From assembly GCA_027064245.1 (NCBI GenBank), contig JAMOPZ010000426.1, positions 1 through 7,211 on the forward strand: a stretch of 7,211 bases of DNA, written 5' to 3'. Below, piece by piece: positions 1 through 5,969 of this stretch. Position 1 is the stretch's first letter. Each line of letters starts with the position of its first letter. The notes under the pieces are model-generated. The model saw nothing but the letters and a program-made list of their open reading frames with translations, had not been told where the DNA came from and searched no databases. Made by a program: the position numbers and the translations under genes. Source of the DNA: Campylobacterales bacterium. Its GTDB lineage: Bacteria; Campylobacterota; Campylobacteria; Campylobacterales; Arcobacteraceae.

Positions 1-16
1 AGCTAAATAAACATAA

Positions 17-64
17 AAAAAGCCTTGTTTAAATAGTCATAAACTACTTTAAACAAGGCTTTTT
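17..64 (-). terminator. Intrinsic terminator of the tRNA cluster
   Basis: A near-perfect inverted repeat has arms at 17-37 and 43-64 around a 5-base loop. It gives 17 plus 4 base pairs with one bulged base at 47. The core is GCCTTGTTTAAA, flanked by an A-run on one side and a T-run on the other, so it can work on either strand. On the minus strand it starts right after the CCA end of tRNA-Arg and ends in a run of seven U. It therefore ends the tRNA transcript, and could also stop a plus-strand gene entering from the left, though none is visible. Confidence 0.92.
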
Positions 65-65
65 A

Positions 66-142
<77 letters not shown>

Positions 143-153
143 AAAAAACAAAA

Positions 154-230
154 TGGAGCGGGTGACGCGACTCGAACGCGCGACAATCTGCTTGGAAGGC
201 AGAGGCTCTAGCCAACTGAGCTACACCCGC
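154..230 (-). tRNA. tRNA-Gly(TCC)
   Basis: This 77-nt cloverleaf has an encoded CCA (154-156), a perfect 7-bp acceptor stem GCGGGTG/CACCCGC and discriminator T. The anticodon stem TCTGC/GCAGA encloses loop CTTCCAA, with anticodon TCC at 194-196, reading GGA/GGG. The T-loop is GTTCGAGTC. It is the middle gene of the cluster, 16 nt after tRNA-Met and 11 nt before tRNA-Arg, so the three are probably cut from one precursor. Confidence 0.97.
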
Positions 231-246
231 AAAGTTTTTAAAAGAG

Positions 247-323
247 TGGTGGGTTCACTAGGAGTCGAACCTAGGACCACTCGGTTATGAGCCGAGTGCT
301 CTAACCATCTGAGCTATGAACCC
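247..323 (-). tRNA. tRNA-Met(CAT), elongator type (tRNA-Ile2 not excluded)
   Basis: This 77-nt cloverleaf has an encoded CCA (247-249), a perfect acceptor stem GGGTTCA/TGAACCC and discriminator A. The stem CTCGG/CCGAG with loop CTCATAA gives anticodon CAT (287-289). It is not the initiator: base 1 pairs with base 72, and the three consecutive G-C pairs under the loop are absent. A CAT anticodon can also belong to tRNA-Ile2, whose C34 is changed to lysidine by TilS. The acceptor bases here (T4, T5) differ from the C4-G69/C5-G68 pairs that E. coli TilS prefers, which leans towards Met without proving it. First gene of the cluster. Confidence 0.9.
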
Positions 324-340
324 TCTTAAAAACTGATGAA

Positions 341-346
341 ATTATA
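341..346 (-). promoter_or_regulatory. -10 element of the tRNA cluster promoter
   Basis: On the minus strand a perfect TATAAT, preceded directly by TG, lies in the short gap between the end of fmt and tRNA-Met. It predicts a start near position 334, about 11 nt before the first tRNA. No good -35 is visible, which is usual for sigma-70 promoters in Campylobacterota. It suggests the tRNAs are transcribed independently of the fmt operon, although readthrough from fmt is also possible because no terminator separates them. Confidence 0.65.
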
Positions 347-379
347 CAGAAACAATCCTTAAAAACTTATTAAATATAT

Positions 380-1303
380 TTAATTTATTATATCTTGAAT
401 ACCCAATCTACTACCTCTTAAATAATCAACTGCTTTCATCGATTTTTTAGATGGCGGCTGAAGCATAGATAATACTAAAGATCCTTTTGTACATCCTACA
501 ACAACAGTATCGGTTGTAATATCTAAAATTTCACCTTTTTTATTTACAGATTCTATCTCTTTTATTTTACACTCTTTTATTTTTAACCCTGATAACAATG
601 CAATACCTGGCCAAAATTTATATGCTTTATATTTTTGATATATCTCTTTTGCATCGTTAAATTCAATTATACCATCATTTTTAACTATCTTAGAACAATG
701 TGATACCAATGCTTTATTTTGTTTTTTAGGTTTAATATTTTCAAAATTTTCTAAAGTTTCAAGAGTAAGTAATGCAGCAAGATTAGCAAGTTTATCAAAA
801 AGTATATCAACAGTAATATCTTGCTCTATTTTACAATATTTCCACCCTAATATATCTCCACTATCAAGTCCTACATCCATAAGCATTGATGTAACTCCTG
901 TATAATTATCATCATTTAAAATAGCCTCTTGAATAGGACTAGCACCTCTGTATTTTGGTAAAAGGGAAGCATGTAAATTTATACAAGGAGCAATATCTAA
1001 AATCTCTTTTGGTAATATCTGCCCATAGGCTGCAACTATTATAATATCTGGATCAATTTTTTTAATAATATCAACAGACTCTACACTTTTTAACGAATTT
1101 GGCTGATATATAGGAAGACTCAATCCACATTCTAAACAAAACTCTTTTATATGCGGTGGTGTTAAGATTTGTTTTCTACCTACAGGTTTATCTGGCTGAG
1201 TAAATAAAGCTACAATCTTATAATCATTTTCTAAAAGTTTTTCAAATATAACAGTAGCATAAGAGGGTGTTCCCATAAAAATTATTTTTTTCTTTTTATC
1301 CAT
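380..1303 (-). CDS. fmt: Methionyl-tRNA formyltransferase
   Basis: A cytosolic enzyme that transfers a formyl group from 10-formyl-tetrahydrofolate to the methionine on initiator tRNA before bacterial translation initiation. The 307 residues match the usual family length. The N-terminal formyltransferase domain (about 1-190) starts with an IIFMGTP strand. It holds the catalytic set Asn109 and His111 (NLHASLLPKYRG, with the SLLPxxRG loop at 113-120) and Asp147 (MDVGLDSGD). The C-terminal tRNA-binding domain (about 205-307) ends in the typical AVDYLRGSRL segment. The ATG overlaps the last 8 bp of proB, and AGGAG at 1310-1314 sits 6 nt upstream, supporting this start and translational coupling. 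In C. jejuni I recall birA following fmt; here tRNA genes follow instead. Confidence 0.97.
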   Translation of the reverse strand: MDKKKKIIFMGTPSYATVIFEKLLENDYKIVALFTQPDKPVGRKQILTPPHIKEFCLECGLSLPIYQPNSLKSVESVDIIKKIDPDIIIVAAYGQILPKEILDIAPCINLHASLLPKYRGASPIQEAILNDDNYTGVTSMLMDVGLDSGDILGWKYCKIEQDITVDILFDKLANLAALLTLETLENFENIKPKKQNKALVSHCSKIVKNDGIIEFNDAKEIYQKYKAYKFWPGIALLSGLKIKECKIKEIESVNKKGEILDITTDTVVVGCTKGSLVLSMLQPPSKKSMKAVDYLRGSRLGIQDIIN

Positions 1304-2066
1304 TTTTAACTCCTACAAATAGTGTTCCACCTATTTGTTTTTTTTCTATTAAATATTTTTCTATAACATTAAGATCAAATCCACTTGCTAAAAACATATT
1401 TTTATTGTTTTGCATCAAAAAATTAGCAGCTTTTAGTTTTGTTACTATACCACCTGTTGCAAATATATTATTTGCAGTTTGCCCAGCTTCTAATTCACTA
1501 TCAGATATAAAAGTAACCTCTTTTTGTAATTTTGCATTTTTATTAATATGTGGATCATCATCATAATATCCATCTATATCTGTTAAAATTACAAGCAAAG
1601 AAGCATCAAAATGATGTGCAACATAAGCAGCTAATTGATCATTATCCCCAAAAACCAATTCATCTATTACTGTTACATCATTTTCATTGATAATTGGAAC
1701 TATATTGTTTTTAAGAAGTGTTTCTATTGCAGTTTTAGCATGTTTTAATTTTTTTTTATTTCGAAAAATAGTGGCTTCTAGTAATACTTGAGATGAGATA
1801 ATATCATATTTATTAAACTCTCGTTTATAAGTCGCCATTAAAAGTGGTTGCCCAACAGAAGCTAATGCTTGTTTATTTTGGACAATATTTTTATCTAAGT
1901 TTATAAGTGTATACCCAGCTGCTACTGCACCTGAACTTACAAGTATCACTTCGTATGTTTGTTTTAATCTTGCGATAAATTCCACTAAATTATCTAGTCT
2001 TCTATGTGCTATTTTTCCATTTTGTGTTAAAACTGCACTACCTACTTTTAAAACAATTCGTTTCAT
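1296..2066 (-). CDS. proB: Glutamate 5-kinase, short form without PUA domain
   Basis: Phosphorylates L-glutamate to glutamyl-5-phosphate using ATP, the first step of proline synthesis, in the cytosol. It is a single amino-acid-kinase domain with KVGS (7-10), SSGAVAAG (44-51), the glutamate-binding INENDV (126-131), FGDNDQLAA (139-147), LTDIDGYYDDDP (161-172) and the nucleotide-site ATGGIVTKLKAA (203-214). At 256 residues it lacks the C-terminal PUA domain of the roughly 367-residue E. coli enzyme. The kinase motifs are intact and the reading frame is clean, so this is the natural short form known in this phylum, not a truncation. The ATG follows the obgE stop directly (TAGATG), with AGGA of the ribosome-binding site inside the obgE end. 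The next step, proA, is not in the window. Confidence 0.96.
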   Translation of the reverse strand: MKRIVLKVGSAVLTQNGKIAHRRLDNLVEFIARLKQTYEVILVSSGAVAAGYTLINLDKNIVQNKQALASVGQPLLMATYKREFNKYDIISSQVLLEATIFRNKKKLKHAKTAIETLLKNNIVPIINENDVTVIDELVFGDNDQLAAYVAHHFDASLLVILTDIDGYYDDDPHINKNAKLQKEVTFISDSELEAGQTANNIFATGGIVTKLKAANFLMQNNKNMFLASGFDLNVIEKYLIEKKQIGGTLFVGVKNG

Positions 2067-3155
2067 CTATTTTAATCCTATTAAATCATATAGTGCAAAT
2101 TTTATAGCCTTTGTATTAATATGAGTTGCTGATGAGATAGGCAATATAAAATATGGTTTTGATTCATCATACTCTTTATATGTTAAATCTTGTATAAAAT
2201 ATCTTTTATCTATTTGAAATCCAAATCTATTCTCTTTTGATAAATCAAGTTTTAAATTTACAATAAACTCTTTTATTTTAGTTTCTAACTCTTCTTCATC
2301 TAAAGTATCAATTTTTGTTAATGCTATTGCAAATTTTCTTTCATACAACTCATTTGAAAATTTTTGTACCTCTTGTTTTAAGATATTATATTGATCTATT
2401 GGTTCTTTATAATGTGACATATCTATCATATAAAGAAGTGTTTTTGTCCTTTGAATATGTTTTAAAAATTCAATTCCAAGCCCTTTTCCATCTGCTGCAC
2501 CATCTATAATACCTGGAATATCTGCTGCTACAAAAGAGCTATATTCATTTACATCTACTACACCTAATTTTGGTGTTAAAGTAGTAAATTCATAATTTGC
2601 TATTTGAGGTTTTGCATTTGAAATTGTTGAAATTAAAGTAGATTTTCCTACATTTGGATAACCAACTAACCCTACATCTGCTATTAATTTCAGTTCAAGT
2701 CTTATATTTCTCTCTTCACCTAGGAGTCCAGGTTGTGCAAAAGTTGGAGTTTGGTTTCTTGAATTTTTAAAATGATAATTTCCAAGACCACCTTTTCCAC
2801 CTTCTATAAATCTAATAACTTTCTTATCCTCTACTAAATCATAAAGCACTTCATCTGTATCTTCATCTATTATTTGAGTACCTGGTGGAACTTTTAGTGT
2901 TAAACTTTCACCATTTTTTCCAGTTTTTCTACTACCCATTCCTGGTATTCCATTTTGAGCCTTGAAGTTATGTTTTCCTTTATAAAATGATAAAGTATCG
3001 GTATTAGTATCTACTTCAAAATATATATCTCCACCTTTTCCACCATCTCCACCATCTGGTCCACCTTTTGTAACAAACTTTTCAGTTCTAAAAGATACAC
3101 ACCCTGCTCCACCTTTACCTGATTTTATTTTAAAACTGGCACTATCTACAAACAT
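2067..3155 (-). CDS. obgE: Obg GTPase involved in 50S ribosome assembly
   Basis: A conserved, usually essential GTPase that binds 50S precursors and links ribosome assembly to guanine-nucleotide status. The Gly-rich Obg fold spans about 1-157 (GKGGAGCVSFRTEK, GGPDGGDGGKGGD). The G domain follows: G1 GYPNVGKST (165-173), switch I NYEFTTLTPKLGVV (187-200), G3 DIPGI (212-216), G4 TKID (280-283, Thr for the usual Asn) and G5 SSA (341-343). The stretch between G4 and G5 is about 57 residues, longer than in E. coli Obg by my estimate, indicating an inserted segment near 300-335. The protein ends soon after G5, so it has no extra C-terminal domain. A ribosome-binding AGGGA precedes the ATG. It is the first gene of obgE-proB-fmt. 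Confidence 0.97.
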   Translation of the reverse strand: MFVDSASFKIKSGKGGAGCVSFRTEKFVTKGGPDGGDGGKGGDIYFEVDTNTDTLSFYKGKHNFKAQNGIPGMGSRKTGKNGESLTLKVPPGTQIIDEDTDEVLYDLVEDKKVIRFIEGGKGGLGNYHFKNSRNQTPTFAQPGLLGEERNIRLELKLIADVGLVGYPNVGKSTLISTISNAKPQIANYEFTTLTPKLGVVDVNEYSSFVAADIPGIIDGAADGKGLGIEFLKHIQRTKTLLYMIDMSHYKEPIDQYNILKQEVQKFSNELYERKFAIALTKIDTLDEEELETKIKEFIVNLKLDLSKENRFGFQIDKRYFIQDLTYKEYDESKPYFILPISSATHINTKAIKFALYDLIGLK

Positions 3156-3177
3156 ATTTTTTCCCTATTCTTTCTAT

Positions 3178-3183
3178 TTTATA
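3178..3183 (-). promoter_or_regulatory. Possible -10 element for obgE-proB-fmt
   Basis: Just downstream of the rpmA terminator the minus strand reads TATAAA, preceded by TG and followed by AT. It predicts a start near 3171 and a leader of about 15 nt before the obgE ATG. It could restart transcription of obgE-proB-fmt after the terminator. The region is AT-rich and no -35 is evident, so this is tentative. Confidence 0.45.
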
Positions 3184-3187
3184 CATA

Positions 3188-3227
3188 AAAAAAGGCACTA
3201 AAGTTAAAAAACTTTAATGCCTTTTTT
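3188..3227 (-). terminator. Intrinsic terminator after rpmA
   Basis: An inverted repeat has arms at 3188-3205 and 3210-3227: GGCA plus TAAAGTT pair with their complements, one C/A mismatch lies inside the stem, and the loop is four bases. On the minus strand the hairpin ends in a run of seven U. It lies 20 nt after the rpmA stop codon and 32 nt before the obgE start, so it ends or dampens the rplU-rpmA transcript before obgE. Confidence 0.88.
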
Positions 3228-3247
3228 AACACACCATATATCGTAAC

Positions 3248-3502
3248 TTACGATGCGTAAACAGAAACTTTCTTTCTTTTTTTATCTTTTTGTTCAAACT
3301 TTACAACACCATCAATTAAAGAATAGATAGTATGATCTTTTCCGATTCCAACATTATTTCCAACATGTACTTTTGTACCTCTTTGTCTTAAAATAATATT
3401 TCCTGCAACTACAGTTTCACCACCAAATTTTTTAACACCTAGTCTTCTACCAGCTGAATCTCTATTATTATTAGTACTTCCCTGACCTTTCTTATGAGCC
3501 AT
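3248..3502 (-). CDS. rpmA: Large-subunit ribosomal protein L27 (bL27)
   Basis: A small basic protein of the 50S subunit whose N-terminal tail reaches towards the peptidyl-transferase centre. The 84 residues have the family length. They begin MAHKKGQGSTNNNRDS, followed by the family signature GRRLGVKKFGGETVVAGNII and RQRGTKVHVGNNVG, and end in a basic KKRKKVSVYAS tail. The N-terminus starts directly with MAHKKG, so it lacks the cleaved leader seen in Firmicutes L27. The gene lies 10 nt after rplU, with an AAGGGG ribosome-binding site overlapping the rplU stop codon, consistent with stoichiometric co-translation. The rpmA terminator follows. Confidence 0.98.
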   Translation of the reverse strand: MAHKKGQGSTNNNRDSAGRRLGVKKFGGETVVAGNIILRQRGTKVHVGNNVGIGKDHTIYSLIDGVVKFEQKDKKRKKVSVYAS

Positions 3503-3512
3503 ATTTTACCCC

Positions 3513-3821
3513 TTATACTGCTATATTAGTAATTTTAACTTTAGTGAAATTTCTTCTGAAACCTCTTTTTAATTTACTATCTTTTCTTCTTCGTTTTTTG
3601 TAGATAATAACTTTTTTATCTCTACCTTCAACGATAACTTCTGCTGTTACCTTAGCATTTGATACTGCTTCACCAGTTTTTAATGCTTCACCATCGTTTA
3701 CAGCTATAATATCTGTAAATTCAATAGTATCCTTTGGTGCTTTATTTAATAAATCAATATTTAATATATCATCTTGAGATACTTTATATTGTTTTCCACC
3801 TGTTTTGATAATTGCGTACAT
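3513..3821 (-). CDS. rplU: Large-subunit ribosomal protein L21 (bL21)
   Basis: A 50S ribosomal protein that contacts 23S rRNA. With the start at 3821 it is 102 residues, the normal family size, and begins MYAIIKTGGKQYKVSQDD, closely matching the family N-terminus. The basic segment KKVIIYKKRRRKDSKLKRGFR near residues 68-88 and the KITNI end are typical. An in-frame ATG at 3863 would add 14 residues, but it lies upstream of the predicted transcription start and lacks family similarity, so I reject it. AAGGA at 3830-3834 is correctly placed for the chosen start. It is the first gene of the rplU-rpmA unit. Confidence 0.97.
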   Translation of the reverse strand: MYAIIKTGGKQYKVSQDDILNIDLLNKAPKDTIEFTDIIAVNDGEALKTGEAVSNAKVTAEVIVEGRDKKVIIYKKRRRKDSKLKRGFRRNFTKVKITNIAV

Positions 3822-3829
3822 TCTGCAAA

Positions 3830-3834
3830 TCCTT
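3830..3834 (-). promoter_or_regulatory. Ribosome-binding site that fixes the rplU start
   Basis: AAGGA on the minus strand lies 8 nt before the ATG at 3821. It selects the 102-residue form of L21 over the longer in-frame start at 3863. Confidence 0.85.
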
Positions 3835-3852
3835 TGAAAATTTATGAAGCGA

Positions 3853-3858
3853 ATTATA
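3853..3858 (-). promoter_or_regulatory. -10 element of the rplU-rpmA promoter
   Basis: A perfect TATAAT on the minus strand, in the context GTGGATATAATTCGC, predicts a start near 3846 and a leader of about 25 nt. The spot 17 bp upstream has no consensus -35. A TTGACA does occur at 3886-3891 but is 27 bp away, too far to pair with this -10. Confidence 0.75.
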
Positions 3859-3929
3859 TCCACATTACTTTAAAGTTTCTTTAAGTGTCAAATAATTACG
3901 CTATACTTTATTGTAAAATATAATATCCG

Positions 3930-4313
3930 TTACGATACAACAACTTCTACAGGAGTTCCTTCCCAAATACCATGTTTTGTACAATAGCCATGAGCTATTA
4001 AGTTTAATTTTTTACCTTGAGGAATAATAGTAAAAGTTGTAGTATTATGAGCTTTTATATTTCCTAGGGCACCTGGTATATATGTAACTTGAGCTAGTTT
4101 TGTTTCACCATTAAAAAGTGTAATTGACTCAATATAATGATCAAAATCATCAGGATGAGTATATTCATTTCCCATTTTTACTGTTACTTCAAATGGTTCC
4201 CCCTGCTTTGCAGTATTGGCACAACTTATAAATGGAGAGTGTCTATCTATAAGATCTTTTTTTGCTTCTCTTTCAACTTCGCTTATATCTGTATATTTAT
4301 TTATTTTTGGCAT
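3930..4313 (-). CDS. Class II superoxide reductase (neelaredoxin / SORL-type)
   Basis: Predicted cytosolic non-haem iron enzyme that reduces superoxide to hydrogen peroxide without producing oxygen, a defence typical of anaerobes and microaerophiles. At 127 residues it is one SOR domain and lacks the N-terminal desulforedoxin iron site of class I enzymes. All five expected iron ligands are present: His25, His53 and His59 (EYTHPDDFDHYI), then Cys111 and His114 (YCTKHGIWEG). The usual EKHVP motif before the first ligand reads DRHSP, replacing the active-site Glu and Lys by Asp23 and Arg24. No signal peptide is seen. AAGGA lies 6 nt before the ATG. It is a single-gene unit between der and rplU, with no rubredoxin partner in view and no clear terminator before rplU. 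Confidence 0.9.
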   Translation of the reverse strand: MPKINKYTDISEVEREAKKDLIDRHSPFISCANTAKQGEPFEVTVKMGNEYTHPDDFDHYIESITLFNGETKLAQVTYIPGALGNIKAHNTTTFTIIPQGKKLNLIAHGYCTKHGIWEGTPVEVVVS

Positions 4314-4348
4314 AAAATTTCCTTTTTTATTTAAATTTTGTTAAAAGA

Positions 4349-4354
4349 ATTGTA
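4349..4354 (-). promoter_or_regulatory. -10 element for the superoxide reductase gene
   Basis: TACAAT in the context AAGATACAATTC on the minus strand predicts a start near 4342, about 28 nt before the ATG. The expected -35 position (about 4372-4377) falls inside the GATTAA/TTAATC dyad at 4365-4380 and has no consensus hexamer. Confidence 0.5.
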
Positions 4355-4358
4355 TCTT

Positions 4359-4380
4359 AAAAAAGATTAATTCTTTAATC
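4359..4380 (-). terminator. Weak AT-rich hairpin with U-tract after der
   Basis: The minus strand reads GATTAA-AGAA-TTAATC followed by six T. This is a 6-bp stem with a 4-base loop, starting 33 nt after the der stop. It has terminator form but only one G-C pair, so it would be weak. It also covers the -35 region of the superoxide reductase promoter, so it could instead be an operator dyad. Confidence 0.4.
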
Positions 4381-4412
4381 GATAATTATTTTTAATAGTT
4401 ATATTTAAGAAA

Positions 4413-5915
4413 TTATTCAATATCGTCATCTTCCTCTTTATATGCTCCAATATTAAATTCACTAGGAAGTTTAAGCTCTTGATATGTAGCTTCAAATTGC
4501 TCTTGTTCTGCACTTCGCTCCCCTCTTCCTCTTGCTACAATTCTTATAGGAACCCCTTCAAAATCTATATACTCTCTTAAAATATTTATTAAATATCTTT
4601 TATATGAAAAATGTAATAATTTAGGTTTATTCATAATAACAGCAATTGTAGGTGGATTTGTATCAAACTGTGTTGCAAAATAAATTCTTAGACGATTTCC
4701 AGCTGGACTTGGAAGAGAGTGTCTTTGAAGTGCTTTTTCTATAGTTTTATTTAACAATGAAGTTGGTATTCTTTTCATATAATTATCATAAATATGTAAA
4801 AGTTTATCTTGTAATTTTGGTATATTTCTTCCTGTTTTTGCACTAACTGCAACTATTGAAGCATAATATAAAAACTTAAATCTAAATCTTATCTCATCTA
4901 CTAATTTTTCATAAGTATCCATCTTTTCATCCCATTTATTTAGGATAATTATTGTCCCTAGATTAAAGTTATCTACAAGTCCTGATATCTTTTCATCTTG
5001 ATCACTTATTGGTTGTGAAGCGTCTAAAACAATAAGTGCTATATTTGCTTGAGCTAACATATCATTTGTTCTCATAAGAGCATATTTTTCAATACCCTCT
5101 ATTTTTCCACGACGCCTAAGACCAGCTGTGTCTATAAAAGTAATTTTTTTATCTCCTACTTCATAAGTTTCATCAACAGGATCTATAGTAGTTCCTGCTA
5201 TTGGAGATACTACACTTCTTTCTTCACCTATAAGTGCATTTAAAATAGAACTTTTACCAACATTTGGTTTACCTATAATTGCTACTTTTATATGATTTGG
5301 ATCCTCTTGAGGCTTATCTTCTATATTACTATCTATAGTTAAATCTTCAAAATCATTTCTGTTTTCTACATTCTCTTCTAACTCAGCTTTTGATGGAGGA
5401 AGCTGCTCATAGATCCATTCAAAAAGTCTTTTAGTACCACGATTATGAGAAACAGAAAGTCCAAACATCTCCTCTTCATTTATACCAAATTCATAAAAAT
5501 CCCAAAGTCTTTCTAACTCTTTATCATTATCAATTTTATTTACAACTAAAGCTATCTTTTTACCCATATTTTGAAGCTGGTAAAATAATGTTTTATCTTC
5601 ATCATCTGGAAGTTTTTTACCATCTACCATATATAAAATTATATCTGCTTCTTGTGCTGTAGAGATAGCTTTTCTTTTTACATGTTTAAATATCTCGTAT
5701 TCGCTACCATCTTCCATAATTTCACTTTTTGATTTACTTATCCCACCTGTATCTAACATAAGAGCAGATCTACCAAAAATCTCAATCTCTCTTCTTCTTA
5801 TATCTCTAGTGGTTCCACTTAGATCACTTACTATTGCTACTTGTTTTCTTGCTAATCTATTAAAAAGCGAACTTTTTCCAACATTTGGCTGACCAATTAA
5901 TGCTATTTTTATCAT
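4413..5915 (-). CDS. der: Double-domain GTPase Der (EngA), 50S ribosome maturation
   Basis: An essential GTPase with two tandem G domains that acts late in 50S assembly in the cytosol. Domain 1 has GQPNVGKSS (8-16), Thr35/Thr36 in switch I, DTGGI (55-59) and NKID (126-129). Domain 2 has GKPNVGKSS (215-223), Thr242/Thr243, DTAGL (262-266), NKWD (326-329) and SAK (358-360). The C-terminal KH-like domain covers about 385-465 (GNRLRIYFATQ, PIRIVARGRG), and an acidic tail ends EEDDDIE. The domains are joined by an acidic linker at about 175-207. The length of 500 is normal for the family. An AAGG motif precedes the ATG. It is transcribed away from the histidine kinase gene and is probably a single-gene unit. 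Confidence 0.98.
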   Translation of the reverse strand: MIKIALIGQPNVGKSSLFNRLARKQVAIVSDLSGTTRDIRRREIEIFGRSALMLDTGGISKSKSEIMEDGSEYEIFKHVKRKAISTAQEADIILYMVDGKKLPDDEDKTLFYQLQNMGKKIALVVNKIDNDKELERLWDFYEFGINEEEMFGLSVSHNRGTKRLFEWIYEQLPPSKAELEENVENRNDFEDLTIDSNIEDKPQEDPNHIKVAIIGKPNVGKSSILNALIGEERSVVSPIAGTTIDPVDETYEVGDKKITFIDTAGLRRRGKIEGIEKYALMRTNDMLAQANIALIVLDASQPISDQDEKISGLVDNFNLGTIIILNKWDEKMDTYEKLVDEIRFRFKFLYYASIVAVSAKTGRNIPKLQDKLLHIYDNYMKRIPTSLLNKTIEKALQRHSLPSPAGNRLRIYFATQFDTNPPTIAVIMNKPKLLHFSYKRYLINILREYIDFEGVPIRIVARGRGERSAEQEQFEATYQELKLPSEFNIGAYKEEDDDIE

Positions 5916-5944
5916 AATTGCCTTTATTATCTTTATTTCATACG

Positions 5945-5950
5945 ATTATA
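5945..5950 (-). promoter_or_regulatory. -10 element of the der promoter
   Basis: A perfect TATAAT on the minus strand (context ACTTATAATCG) predicts a start near 5938 and a leader of about 22 nt. The 54-bp gap between der and the divergent kinase gene must hold the promoters of both. On the plus strand only weak -10-like strings (TATAAG at 5947-5952 and TAAAAT at 5953-5958) are visible. Confidence 0.65.
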
Positions 5951-5969
5951 AGTAAAATTCAATTAAAAT

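Noticed and set aside
1296..2066. proB as a truncated pseudogene because it lacks the PUA domain
   Set aside because: All kinase motifs and the frame are intact, spacing to its neighbours is tight, and short ProB forms are known in this phylum.
2315..2509. 64-codon plus-strand reading frame inside obgE
   Set aside because: It is antisense to the conserved G domain of Obg, has no ribosome-binding site or recognisable motif, and its Leu/Phe/Tyr-rich content is what antisense of this AT-rich gene gives.
3241..3253. Short palindrome TCGTAA-C-TTACGA at the rpmA stop codon
   Set aside because: It has only six base pairs and no T-run, overlaps the coding end and lies beside a much better terminator. 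It is probably chance.
3886..3891. Perfect TTGACA on the minus strand upstream of rplU
   Set aside because: It lies 27 bp from the TATAAT, too far to serve as its -35, and no good -10 stands 16-18 bp downstream of it.
4137..4334. 65-codon plus-strand reading frame antisense to the superoxide reductase gene
   Set aside because: It shadows a well-supported gene. Its hydrophobic look comes from antisense AT-rich codons, and no start signal is seen.
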